A stretch of 64,000 bases of DNA from Tethya wilhelma (lineage: Eukaryota > Porifera > Demospongiae > Tethyida > Tethyidae). Of the stretch, positions 36,110 through 48,139 are shown in pieces (the first letter of the stretch is position 1; each line of letters opens with the position of its first letter). The notes below the pieces were generated by a model. It searched no databases, was not told the origin of the DNA, and worked only from the letters and a program-made list of their open reading frames with translations. The DNA lies in assembly GCA_964030475.1 (NCBI GenBank), contig CAXIPT010000007.1:1151745-1215744 (forward strand), given 5' to 3'. The position numbers and the translations under genes are program-made.

Positions 36110-39031
36110 AACAAACAAATAAGCAAACTAACATTATAAACTTGAAAAGACTACTGTAAAATGAGTAGCTACAAATGACAAAAGTAGCATTACATTGTGT
36201 AGCATGTATACCTCAGAGAGCACTCTCTTCTCTTTCATCTTCTCTTCTTCAGAAATAGCTTCAGACACATGCTCAAGACGATACTCAAACACCTCTGAGT
36301 GAGCCAAGAACACACATACATACAGCTCAATAAATTATAATTGATGTTTTAAATAAATATTGTGTTTATAAAGATGCAATGTTTTAAACATAATATTATC
36401 TTTAAAACATCGCCTCTTTTAAGCATATCTTTAAAACATTGCATCATTTAAACATATCTTCCAAACAGTGCATCTTTTAAAAAATTATGTTTAAAAGATA
36501 CAATGTTTGGAAGAAAGATACAAAAAAATAAAGAAAAAAAATCATAAAATAAAGATATCTAGGTCATCCGGATTGAGTAGGCTGACTAGATAAGTGACAA
36601 GATTTACTACATGCAGTGTGTATTCTACCTCTGTGTCTATTTTCAATTCTGTACGCTGGCTTGCCTACACTGAAGTCTGGATCGATAGTCACAACACCAT
36701 GAGCATCAACCTAGCAACAGACAACAAACAAAACATACTTACAAGTCATTCCTATGCAGCAAGGCACATTAGAGCAATATTGGTAGCTTACAGTTATTTG
36801 GCACAGAATATGTTCATCACTTTCGTCTTGACTACATAATTAGACATACAGTGTAGGTAAAAACATTTGAACAACTACCAACCAAAAACAATGTAGAACA
36901 AGTACAAATTTCATTAGTTTGTGGGCAAGTATATTTGACGACCTTTACCAATATCAAGCTCAATCGTAACAGAAATTGAAGGACTCAGACATAGAGTAAG
37001 TAAAATGGTCTAAAATATTTTACACCCCCTTAAAGAAACTGGCCCCTGTACTGATCCACTCACCCATCTCTCTTCCTGAGGTCGGCCATGATGTACATGG
37101 ACTGTGAAGGAGGCGTGATGATCCTATGGGAGATCCTCTGGTCAACGCTGGGCCTCTCTGAGATGGGATCACGAATAATACTGGATGGAAGACTCCTACG
37201 TGTTCAACACACATTAACATTAGTCTACCAGTATTTGGAACAATAGAAAATGACATATTGTAGAGCACAAAATTCGGTGGATTTTAATATTGGCAGATTG
37301 GTGGTTTTGGTAAGGACCTCTAATACTATATCCACGAAACAGTCATTTTTGTGCAGCAGATACAGAATATGTGTATTGTATTGTTGCACGCACTACTGTC
37401 AAAATTAAATCCACCAATCATGACATTTTTGACAATCCACCAAAAAATTTTTCCCGCCAATATTTTGTGCTATATGGTATCCTTATCCAGGGGGCACAGA
37501 GTTATTTGTAGATGATATGCAAATCATATGTATGTATCAAGCAACTTGAGGCAAGTCTCAGTGGGACAAAAATTAAAGATCAATCAATGATGGTATGTTC
37601 CTAAGCATATCTACAGCCTTCTGATCAACATCTTACATCTAACAGATCTGCAACACTCACTGGTTCTTCCTCGCGACTCGTCTCCTTCGTACTGATGACT
37701 GGTGTGTGCTGACGAAGGTGGGAGGACCCTGCTGACCATTACCTATCAGTTCACCACCAATCTGAGGAGGTGTACGTGGGAAGAAACAAACAGATTCAAG
37801 ACAGACAAAAGAAGCTTACCCATTGCACATGTTGCAATGATAATTTTAGTCTCAGCAATGTTGCTAGTGTGGCCTAGCGCACATTTACATAATGAAGGTC
37901 TGATGCATCCATTAGTTGACCAAGTACAAGGAATGACTACACAAAAAGGCTCAAAAATATATAGAACTCTCCAGAGAGGCATTGTTTTGCAATGGAATTC
38001 AAAGTAAAAATGACTTTACTTGCACGTACACCTATGATATATTATCTATGTATTCCTCTGAGCATACCTCTTCAAGTGGGAGCTGGAAGAGGTCACTATC
38101 AGTGTAAGAGAAGAGACGATCATTTGGTCTCCCACCATCATTCCTGTATAATGGGGAAATTGCTTCAAGATTCATTGAGTGATGCAACTATACATGAAAG
38201 TTCAATGGAAAAAAAATCTTGTGATCTAGCTGGGATTCAAACTCAGGTCTTTCAAATGTACAGTAGTATTTTTAAAGTATGAGCACCTCAGTGCTAGAAT
38301 GTCCCTGTGGTACTTGTCTTGCAGTGCTGTCACACAGTTGTTGGCATCAGCATACAGTTCCTCTTCAAGCTGAACAGGTGGAAAGGTACAGGGAAATGGG
38401 AATCAATGATTACTCTTCACATATTAACACATTGAATGCAAACGTGATTTTAAGTTCAATTTATGGGAAATCTGTTCAGCTGTGTGTGCCTATATTTTTG
38501 TTCACTATACCTGACTAAAGACCTTCTCCTGCCATCGAAATATCCACGACTGTGTATCTATAGCAACCATAAATAGATAGTAAAAAAAGTACATAATAAT
38601 AAAATTTTAAAATTCATATGCTAAATATTTTGTGCAATGATGACTTGATACATGCATTACTGGTTCTGATAAGGAATCCCTTGTATGTGGTACCATAAAG
38701 AGCCAGTGGTCTGCTGTACCTTGTCCTCCTGCAGCTGTGCTTCCTCTGCTAGCAGTGAGTCGACCAGTCTCTCTCAACTGGCCTCCAACCAGCCCAGAGC
38801 CAGTCAGCTTGCGCAGCTCAACCCTATAAGGATTTGAATGTTGCTTCACAGGTGTATGGACATACAATGGTTGTATTTTGAACATCTATTAGGACATTAT
38901 ACATTATTCGGTGTATGTGGTGTGGTTACTATGGATACGTGGTGGGCATTATTTGGAAATTTCATGCTTTACCTGAAAAGAAAGTTCTTTAGGTTGTCTC
39001 TAGTGTAGTAAGAAGCTTCTTCTCTTGCCAT
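32658..39031 (-). CDS. MKS1: MKS1, B9-domain ciliary transition zone protein
   Basis: Twenty-one phase-consistent exons from the ATG at 39031: 38973-39031, 38720-38823, 38511-38557, 38287-38369, 38068-38143, 37661-37761, 37064-37195, 36792-36831, 36629-36710, 36212-36294, 35125-35184, 34902-34944, 34680-34742, 34510-34595, 34187-34256, 34008-34115, 33760-33893, 33196-33278, 33071-33106, 32882-32919, 32658-32713. The product has about 527 residues, near the vertebrate length. Recognisable blocks: FRWQEKVFSQ, RLFSYTDSD, MYIMADL, HILCQITVDAHGVVTIDPDF, and in the B9 (C2-like) domain GFEYDDLYVTAHLELP, LDYWDRHRVEGYGFVDIP, MRRFFVGGTPRIDDVSYV and IGFRTETTGSVRLRLN. MKS1 works with the B9D1/B9D2 complex at the ciliary gate. 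The gene appears complete and intact. Confidence 0.92.
34959..34993. repeat. (GA)n microsatellite
   Basis: Uninterrupted GA run in an MKS1 intron directly upstream (on the gene strand) of the acceptor of exon 34902-34944. Confidence 0.9.
35975..36103. repeat. (CA)n microsatellite with gap
   Basis: CA run of about 125 bp with one N at 36027, in an MKS1 intron. The true length is unknown. Confidence 0.95.
36355..36525. repeat. interspersed repeat with AAAGAT/GCAATGTTTTAAA subunits
   Basis: Second copy of the repeat seen at 16925-17095. It contains GATGCAATGTTTTAAA and inverted forms TTTAAAACATTGCATC, so part can fold on itself. In an MKS1 intron. Confidence 0.5.
37258..37477. mobile_element. 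TA-flanked MITE
   Basis: Left end TTGTAGAGCACAAAATTCGG and, read from the right end, CCATATAGCACAAAATATTG, flanked by TA (37256-57, 37478-79). 220 bp in an MKS1 intron, non-coding. Its TIR start resembles those of the elements at 20614 and 44576. Confidence 0.65.
38213..38258 (-). repeat. tRNA-like B-box fragment related to 16280-16357
   Basis: On the minus strand it reads GAAAGACCTGAGTTTGAATC, then CCAGCTAGATC and an A/T-rich tail, matching GAAAGACCCAGGGTTCGAAT and CCAACTAGATC of the plus-strand copy in the BLTP2 intron. The A-box half is not recognisable. Confidence 0.4.
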
Positions 39032-39601
39032 CTTGTATCAGAGCGATGTTTGTAACCTGATCATTGGTTCAGAGCGTCATATTGTGCAGCTGCAGCGCTA
39101 AACTTTTAGTCCATGGCCGCTCCAAATCAAAAGGGAATTCCCCTCAATTTAAAGGTCAAAGGTTATCACTGACGCATGCGCATAGCAATCATGTGCCAGG
39201 TAATGATAGGGTTCTACTCGTGGTACATTGGTAAATGGGTGTGGATTGAGCAAGCCACAGTGGTGTCTCATCTCGTGTGTTTGGGAAGCTGAGAGTGCAT
39301 AGATATACACTGAATCTATGCTGAGTGTGTCTACCACTTCACGGTGAACTAACGTACATAGGTAAGTAGTGTACTTCCACGGTGTACGGGTTTTGGGACG
39401 TTTTCTAAGCTTGTCTGTTGTTGACCAGTTCACCAAAAGTTTAAAAGTGACTTCATGCTCAATATCATATTAAATATCTATAGTAGTTCACCATTAATAC
39501 TGTATAGCTTGAAGGGTGTTCATTTTATGAAGCTATATGTGTTGACTATTTAGGTGTTTAGGTCTATGGTTTAGGTGTCTATGGTGATAAGTATTTTTCC
39601 C

Positions 39602-39645
<44 letters not shown>

Positions 39646-39655
39646 GTGCTACAAG
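39032..39655. promoter_or_regulatory. bidirectional promoter region MKS1 / ZDHHC
   Basis: The start codons of MKS1 (39031, minus) and the ZDHHC gene (39656, plus) are 624 bp apart, head to head. It contains an NRF1-like GACGCATGCGCAT (39171-39183), a palindromic kappaB-like GGGAATTCCC (39133-39142) and, close to the ZDHHC start, a (CT)n tract (39606-39642) ending in CTAG, which may be the acceptor of a 5' UTR intron. Confidence 0.55.
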
Positions 39656-40768
39656 ATGGGCTTGTCAACAAGACAGATACCTTACATTGCAGCAACAGTG
39701 GTCCTGTTTGTTGGAGGAGTCCTCTTCTTCGCTTTCCCGTGAGTCACTCTCACACCCTCACACCACTCACACCCTCACATCCTCACACCCTCACACATTC
39801 ACACACTCACACCCTAGACCACTCACACTCTCATACTCTCATACCTGTACACTCTTACGCCACCCTCACACTCTCACACCCTCATATATGTGTATTGTAT
39901 AAAAGCATTTGTCAACTATAGCATATAAATTACGGTAATAGCTGAGTATATTTGGAGCAGTACATTGTGCTCACACATTTATGACACCCAACTTGTTCGT
40001 ACATATATGCATCTCTCATATGTAAACGCTGTTGTTGCTTTTGGTCTGACACGAAATATGGTTCATTAGTTTCGTTTGTATCGACACTGGCACACACACA
40101 CACACACACACACACATGACATATCTTAGTATAGCCGATTCATTTAACTGTTATGTATTATTGGGTATTAATAAAACATGACCTTAAATAATAATGGTCT
40201 CCTATTGTAACCTTCACTCTTTCTTGGCAGTATTACTAATCACAATGATTTTCTTAGCTCCCTACACACACACTGCTCTATCCCATTACAGTTGGGTCAG
40301 TGGATACACCATTTCCCATAGTATTAGGATGAGTATCAGTCTATATAGCAGTGTATAGGTACATCCAGCTGCCATTTGAGCTCATATGACACCACACTGT
40401 GTTCCTGTCATATTAGAAGTTGTCAAGTATGGCATACAGTAGGATGATCTGTGTTCAACCATATTGTACCACTAATATGGCAGTAGACCAGGCCTCAAGT
40501 ACTGTACAATGCACTCTCTTCCTGTATAACTTCCTATATGGCCTGGTGAGCATTGAACACCCTATATTACTGTAGTCGGGTAATTGCTCCCATGGGTATT
40601 GATGTATGAGCCATTTCATCATTGTGGCTGGGTTAAATCATGCACGTTGAAAATACACACAGCATACAAACATGCAGCTAATTTGTATAGGCCAAAGATC
40701 ATTATGTGAAGTATGTCCACCTCCTGTCTCCAGTAAGCAAGCACTACACGAATTGTAAACAAAGGTGC

Positions 40769-40816
<48 letters not shown>

Positions 40817-41592
40817 TCAAAGTGCTTTCCACTCGTTTCAAACAACCAAACAACATGACTGTGTATTAATTAAGGCATACTTGGGTACCCTACTCACTTG
40901 GCAACTAAGCTGACATGCCGAGACATTCTTTCATACCCTGTACAGTATTCCTGAATTCACTAACTGACCTTAGTTTACACAAACTAGAGTCAGTGAGTGT
41001 GTTTAACACAGGAAGGAGAAATTTGACAGTGAGACTAAGTAAGAAAACTGTCTACAAACCAAAAGTTTCTTGTTGGTGAAAGACTCATTTTTGTAATCAA
41101 AATTCTGCTCCAATTATCAAACTATAATCATTCGTTTGTGCACATTTTTGCACTTTGATATCTTCAACATTGCTTCCTACAACAACACCACTAGAAGTCT
41201 AGCCGGACCTTACTTGTATTGTTTTGAATAGCAGCATCACTCCCTCTAGTCGCCCCCGGCAACACTCATCAACATAGCCATGTACTGTCTATAAGTATAA
41301 GAGCAGCAATTGCATATTTCCTTTCAATATCAGCTGACCAACTGCCTACCTGATTGCTTGGCTTTGGGCCTAATCACTTTAAACGTGTGGAATTGCCAAC
41401 ACCTCTTTCAGATTTTTGCGGTGTTTTGGTGACCTGTCGATGGATGGTGGGGTTAGTACTTGTGGTAGTGTCTGTTTGTTTGTTTGTGTGTGTGTTTGGT
41501 AATGAGGTCTACATGTAGCAGATGGGCACGCCTTCTCTGTGTTGAATGTAGGCATTGGAATGTAGTCACATACTGTAAGGTAGCTCTTTCTT

Positions 41593-41649
<57 letters not shown>

Positions 41650-42162
41650 TGCACACACACACACACACACTCTTTCCCACCCCTCTTATCTTTCACTGTA
41701 GTAGTATTTTCTGAGACAGGTGTAAGCCTAAACCCCACAGCCATTCATTCAACCCAGTGATGTAAACATGACTACTAGCATGAACTACTAATGCAATATA
41801 CAGTGGCTGCATCTTTTTGTTGTGGTATTGGGTTCTCTCAAGGTTCACAGCTGTGCCTTCACTGTGCCTTTCACCAGCTGAATGCCACAACTTCCAATTA
41901 ACCTTTACCACATCTGTACTAGTATTGCTCTGTGTGTGGGGGGGAGGCTAGTGCTGACTTGACAGTGACAGTGTACACACATCCACAGCCTTTCCCAGGC
42001 TCTCTGTTTGCGAATAGTAACTAAGAAGGGAGTGAAGCCTGGTGTACAAGGACAAGGCTTCTTATTTTGCATCATCATAAGAGAGAGCCATGGGAAAGAG
42101 ACTAGACTGTATCAAACAACACACACACACACACACACACTTATTCACTCACCCACTCACTA

Positions 42163-42231
<69 letters not shown>

Positions 42232-44801
42232 CCTACAGAATGAGAAATCTAGTGACCTTCTACATCGATCAGGGTGCTCTGGTTGCCATACCGATAGCAG
42301 GGATAGTCTTCATGGGGATCCTCTTCATCTTTGTCGTGAGTACCTTCTTCCTAGCGTCGTTTGTGGACCCAGGAATATACCCAAGAGGTGAGGGCTAGGG
42401 TACATGATTGAGAGGGGGAGATTTCCCCAACCCCTTTAATTTATATCAAGTTAATTACTGATCTAGCTTATCCTAGTCTGTAACTCAGCATCATGCCTGT
42501 TTCTCAGTTGAAAATTTAGTGAATGTTAGAAAAAGGAAGACAAAAATTGACTGAGAATGCCCTTGGTTTGTCGAGGATTCATGATAGCTTCTCAAACTGT
42601 ATGACCTTTTTGTCGATTGTATAAACAAGAGCAAGATACATTGAGCATTGGATGAGCATACTGTGTGTTTCCATAGAGATGGGCACCCACATACATACAT
42701 GTACATGCATCATGTGGTAGTGCACAAGTGCATAAACATGCATAAGCACATAGTGTGTTTGTGCCTTCTTTTGGCTGTGTGCATGTGTTTTCAAACACCA
42801 AAACATTCGCCCAACACCACACTGGCCTATCAGTACATAAAACTCCATCTTTCTACCTCCCTACTACACCTGTGGGCATATTTTCAAGTTCCATGGACTG
42901 GCTGTGTTTACATAGTGGTTATGAGATCAATCACTGCTCAGCCATGTTGGATAGTGTACTGTGGCTATACACCAAGTCCTACAATACACACATGCCTCAT
43001 TGACCTGAGCATGCCTTTGTAATGCCTGTCTCTATCTACACCTACCAGTGTGTGTGTCCACCAGTCTTATATCAATCCTGACACACACGCTTGCACACAC
43101 ACCACACACACATGCAACAAGAATGGTATGTGTGTCTCTCAATTTTTAGTGTAGCTGTATCAGTGATCAGCACCTGCATGTCTTGAGTGTGGTAATTTGA
43201 GTAGAGTGGAACCAGGAAGTGATGGGTAGCTGTCCTTATTGGTTGTGGATTGTATGCATGCTTCACTGCCGCTAGGAATTGCTTTGGAAACAACTCGTCG
43301 CTCCACCAAATGAAAAAACGTTACTCCACTACCACACACAAACATGAATGATTACTCACGAAGTATCGATATACAATCATGTACTGCATTGTATGTATGA
43401 CTATATATGCTTTAGATTTTGTTGTTATTCTCCCTACAGAATGAGAAATCTAGTGACCTTCTACGTCGATCAGGGTGCTCTGGTTGCCATACCGATAGCA
43501 GGGATAGTCTTCATGGGGATCCTCTTCATCTTTGTCGTGAGTACCTTCTTCCTAGCGTCGTTTGTGGACCCAGGAATATATCCAAGAGGTGAGGGCTAGG
43601 GTACATGATTAGGAGGGGGAGATTTCCCCGACCCCTTTAATTTATATCGAGTTAATTACTGATCTAGCGTATCCTAGTCTGTATCTCCTGTTTCTCAGTT
43701 GAAAATTTGGTGAATGTCAGAAAAGAAAGGGAAAAATTGCATGAGAGTGGCCTTGGTTTGCAGGTGATTCATGATAGCTGTACGACCTTTGTGCTGATGC
43801 TAAAAGCAAGAGCAAATTGAGCATTGGATGAGCATACTGTGCATTTCCATAGAGATGGGTGCCCACATACATGCATGTACATGTACAGTATACAACATGT
43901 GGTAGTACACAAGTGTATATAGTGTGTTTGTGCCTTCTTTTGGCTGTGTGCGTGTGTTTTCAAACACCAAAACATTCGCCCAACATCACACTGGCCTATC
44001 AGTACATAAAACATTCATCTTTCTACCTCCCTACTACACCTGTGGGCATATTTTCAAGTTCCATGGACTGGCTGTGTTTACATAGTGGTTATAAGATCAA
44101 TCACTGCTCAGCCATGTTGGAGAGTGTACTGTGGCTGTACACCAGGTCCTACAATACACACATGCCTCATTGAGTGGAGAATGCCTGTCTCTTTCTACAC
44201 CAACCTGTGTGTGTGTCCACCAGTCTTATATCAATCCTGACACACACGCTTGCACACACACCACACACACACATGCAACAAGAATGGTATGTGTGTCTCT
44301 TAATTTTTAGTGTAGCTGTATTAGTGATCAGCACCTGCATGTCTTGAGTGTGGTAATTTGAGTAGAGTGGAACCAGGAAGTGATGGGTAGCTGTCCTTAT
44401 TGGTTGTGGATTGTATGCATGCTTCACTGCCGCTAGGAATTGCTTTGGAAACAACTCGTCGCTCCACCAAATGAAAAAACTGTTACTCCACTACCACACA
44501 CACACACATGGTTGATTACTCACAAAGTATCGATATAATTATGATCATGTACTGCATTGTATGTATGACTTTATACCGTCTAGCTAGAACTTTTTGAGGA
44601 ATAAAATTTTCGCGGAAAGGTGATCACTAAACTTTTCGCGATTTAATTTTCGAGGATCGAGCAGCCCCACCCATATATTGCAATGAGATCCTGAAAATTT
44701 CGCGGGTAAAATTTTCGCTGATAGCCGACGATCCATGAAAACAACGAAATTTATACTCCTCAAAAGTTTCTAGCTATACGGTAAGCCTCAGATTTTGTTG
44801 T

Positions 44802-44848
<47 letters not shown>

Positions 44849-45587
44849 AACAAACAGATGATGAGGATGATTTCCGTCAGCCTCTCTACAAGGTGATTGA
44901 CATCAATGGAATGACTGTCAGAATGAAATGGTGTGAGACGTGCAAGTTCTACCGACCACCAAGATGTTCACACTGCAGCATCTGTGACAACTGTGTGGAG
45001 GTGAGAGAGAGAGAACGGGAGAGTTGTTTGTCACAGAATCTTGTTACTTTAAAAAGCTTGGCATTTTTTACTCCCTATAATTAAATTATACGTGTATAGC
45101 TTAGTTGTTTGGTAAAGGGTTGCACTAGTTTGAGAATGCTGGTAGAAAAATTTGACCAACTTTCTTATTATCCAACCGATTTCAAAATTTCAGTTAGCAT
45201 TGGAATGCCCTTGTTCTCCCCGTTCTTTTGGTTGCTTTTTCAGCTTCCCACGCCTTACCTGTCAAACGTTAGCTGTACATCCCAGAGGAAAAGCATCGAC
45301 CATAAGATGATGCCATGAATCTCATTATCCACCATGTGTTAACTTCCGGCAGTATTCTCAAACCAGATCGACTTTAGTAACACTCCTTTTCTTTGTGTTT
45401 TTTTTTCTGACGGAATTTGATTTGGCAAGAAAGGTGTAAAGCAATTAGCCAGTGTTGGACTTAACAGTTGATGTAGTCAATCTGACATGTTAGGTGTTTG
45501 AGTTTACTTTCAATTTTCGGTGTCCACAACAACTCATATAGACACACACACTGTCAAACACACACACACGTACACACGCACACTCAC

Positions 45588-45647
<60 letters not shown>

Positions 45648-46775
45648 CAGAACTTTGATCATCACTGTCCTTGGGTAGACAACTGCATTGGCCGTCGAAA
45701 CTACAAATACTTCTTCTTTTTCGTCACCAGTTTAACCCTTTTCATCCTCACTGGATTTGCCTGGGCGGTTCTCTCAATCTTTGTTCACAGAAGAGAGCTC
45801 ACCACGGTCATCGTAGAGTATCCTGAGCTCTCTCATTAGATATTCATGTATTCCATGTAGCATGTCGTACAGCTACGTGGTGATCTCGTAGTGGGTGCAG
45901 TGGGGTGGAAAATATATGCACTTTCCCATGAGATGATACAAAATAGTTATAATTATTGTGAGATTTGTACAGTTATAATGTTTAGTGTAGTCTGACTCTG
46001 TGAATGGCTTAAATTTTGTTTGGTAACTACTCCCAGGCAGGCCTAGCAATGGAGCATCTTGTACATCTAATCTACAATAACTTTTGTTGAGTAATCTCTT
46101 ACGTACTTGTACATTGAGACCTCCTAAAGTTGCAAAACTATTATGTTATACTCGGTTGCTTTGTGTTGTGAACCTTGACCCCTCCCTCTTCCTCTCAAAA
46201 GATTCATTCTCCTCCTGGTTGGTGTCCTGGTGTTCATCCCAGTGGTGGGACTGGCAGGCTTCCACATCGGCCTCGTCTGTTTAGGAAGAACCACCAACGA
46301 ACACGTGAGGAAGATAATAATGTTTTGACTCTATATTGAAGTGTACTGTAAATGCTCTCTATATACATGTACTAGCTTTGTGAAAACTTAGTCTGGTTCC
46401 CAGGCTTCGTGAAGGAGGAGCCTGGGAATGAGGGTAGTGAAAAACTCTAACTGTATTGAGGCTGGTTCAAAATATCTTGACATGCATACATGTGATAGTT
46501 GTTGCATAGAAGGGTTCTTAGGATGATGTAATGTGTCCAAACACATGATTAGAACCACTCAAATCCTAATTCTACACCAACTCTTATTGCCTTACATCAT
46601 GCATGTCTTAGGAAGTATTTCGCTGACCATTATAGAAGTATGCCTTGCTGGGTACATTTTAATGTTGAGTCATTCAAGTACACAAGTATGTGGTAATCCT
46701 GTATTTGAATACCATTTCCAGGAAAGCCACATGTAAATGTTGTTTGTATAGATAAGACCATTTAATTTGTCATGT

Positions 46776-46810
<35 letters not shown>

Positions 46811-47439
46811 GTAGCATGCATGCTCAGTATCTCTGGCTGGCTCACTGAAATTCAGGTTTCAGTCTTTCCTTTCTTCATATGTGTGTAGGTGACTGGAAAG
46901 TTCAGAGGAGTCAATAATCCGTACAACCAGGGTTGTCTCAGAAACTGTGCCAACGTGCTGTGTGCCCCAAAGAGGCCTCGCTACATGCACTATCGTATGA
47001 AACCCGTCTCGGCTGTAAATGCCACAAACAGAAGACCGCCTCAAGACGCTCAGATGTCCCCTCAGGGTACGCGACCTGTGAATAACGACCTCAGGTGTAT
47101 GCCCGTCTACGAAGAGTTGGACAACAATTCGGCAATACAGAGAGCGAGGGCTGCTGGAGCTGCCAATGTAAGGGGGTGTGGTTATGGTGCTCTTTAATTA
47201 GAATTAAGTATGGTGTGCTCTAATTAGAAATCACCTATGGTGTGCTCGAATGAGAAATAGGTCCACTGTATCCATTGTTTTTGTTTCTTCCTTCCTAGAA
47301 TAATGATCAGAGTGTACCTTTGCAGCAGCCTCCTACACAGAGATTACAAAATGGTGGTGTTGATCCAAACGTGTCGCCTTCATTTTCGTCTCCAACTGGA
47401 GTTCACAATATTGGACAAATACGAGAAATCACTGTCTGA
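39656..47439 (+). CDS. ZDHHC5/8: ZDHHC5/8-type protein S-palmitoyltransferase
   Basis: Exons: 39656-39738, either 42239-42387 or 43440-43588, then 44849-45000, 45651-45817, 46202-46304, 46889-47167, 47299-47439; about 357 residues. Four membrane segments are visible: [36 protein letters not shown], then [19 protein letters not shown] and [20 protein letters not shown]. The DHHC cysteine-rich domain spans [18 protein letters not shown] to [16 protein letters not shown] with all zinc ligands and the catalytic Cys. TTNEHVTGKF is the TTxE motif, and [10 protein letters not shown] matches DPG. The match to the ZDHHC5/8 branch is clear, but the tail (about 135 residues) is much shorter than in vertebrates. 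Intron 1 is 2.5 kb, with only microsatellites and no visible gene. Confidence 0.9.
40776..42229. repeat. (CT)n and (CA)n microsatellites in ZDHHC intron 1
   Basis: CT runs at about 40776-40814, 41597-41646 and 42171-42229, with CA runs at about 41653-41671 and 42120-42141. The last CT run abuts the acceptor of exon 2a at 42239. Confidence 0.9.
42239..43439 (+). repeat. tandem duplication unit A carrying ZDHHC exon 2a
   Basis: Unit of about 1.2 kb: exon 2 plus its downstream intron. It is followed directly by unit B (43440-44848), which is highly similar along nearly its whole length, with small indels. Confidence 0.9.
43440..44848 (+). repeat. tandem duplication unit B carrying ZDHHC exon 2b
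   Basis: Exon 43440-43588 differs from exon 2a at two visible bases, one changing Ile to Val (YIDQ/YVDQ). The unit contains a MITE (44576-44781) absent from unit A and a (CT)n tract at its end. Confidence 0.9.
44576..44781. mobile_element. TA-flanked MITE with a matching empty site
   Basis: TIRs CCGTCTAGCTAGAACTTTTT and, from the right, CCGTATAGCTAGAAACTTTT, flanked by TA (44574-75 and 44782-83). 206 bp with repeated TTTTCGCG motifs and no ORF. The paralogous position in unit A (43420-43424, ACTATATATGC) lacks the element. Confidence 0.8.
45594..45641. repeat. (CT)n tract before DHHC exon
   Basis: CT run, preceded by short CA runs, serving as the polypyrimidine tract of the acceptor at 45650. 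A similar run lies at 44805-44847 before exon 44849. Confidence 0.85.
46390..46436. mobile_element. very short copy of AGCCTCATTCCCAGGC family
   Basis: GGTTCCCAGGCTTCGTGAAG followed at once by GAGGAGCCTGGGAATGAGGG: the two ends with almost no middle. In a ZDHHC intron. Confidence 0.55.
46779..46806. repeat. (GT)n microsatellite
   Basis: GT run in the ZDHHC intron before exon 46889. Confidence 0.9.
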
Positions 47440-48139
47440 AACTTAAGCAATGAACTATAGATATAATATTATTATCTCTTTTTTTTCCTTGGCTTTTTTT
47501 GATACGGCACTCTATAGAAGTGGCCCACACATGCTAGTCATGGTGAGTAAAACCCTTCTATTTAACCATAATAATTGAAGCTTGTTCTACGTTTATAATA
47601 AGCACTGTCTGTCTATCTCTGTCCCCTGCAGTTTTTATGTCAACTTATGAACAGCACTGCTCGCTCCTCTTTCTCTAGATCTCTTCACTGTCCTTGCATG
47701 TTTTTACGTGTCTTTTTCATCACAACAATAAGCAACACTACTACGACTAGATGTACAGTTCAACTATATGCGATTGTGAATTTTGACCAATACTCTTCAT
47801 CTACTATACGTGGCTTTCTCTCATTTGCATGCATACACAATCCATAATTCATACGTACATGTGGTTATTGTGTTATATCTGTAATAAGAAAATCTTGACC
47901 AAAAAATATTATTCACAGTACAATGATTTAATTCTTAGTTTATTTATTGTTTGTTTGTCCGTATAATTATGATCAGTAATTAAGTCAATAAATTCTTTTG
48001 CTTTATTGTACAATCACACAGAAATATAAAAAAAAACTTCTTAAAAAAACTGTATAAAACTATATTTTAACAATACACAAATTGTAAATTGACTATAGCT
48101 GGCTAAAGTGTACAATGTTATATGCAGAATCTGATAGAA
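47440..48139. other. convergent 3' region ZDHHC / PARP
   Basis: Between the ZDHHC stop and the minus-strand PARP stop. AATAAA at about 47987 (plus) and TTTATT at about 48002 (minus-strand AATAAA) could end the two transcripts within a few bases of each other. No coding sequence seen. Confidence 0.6.
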
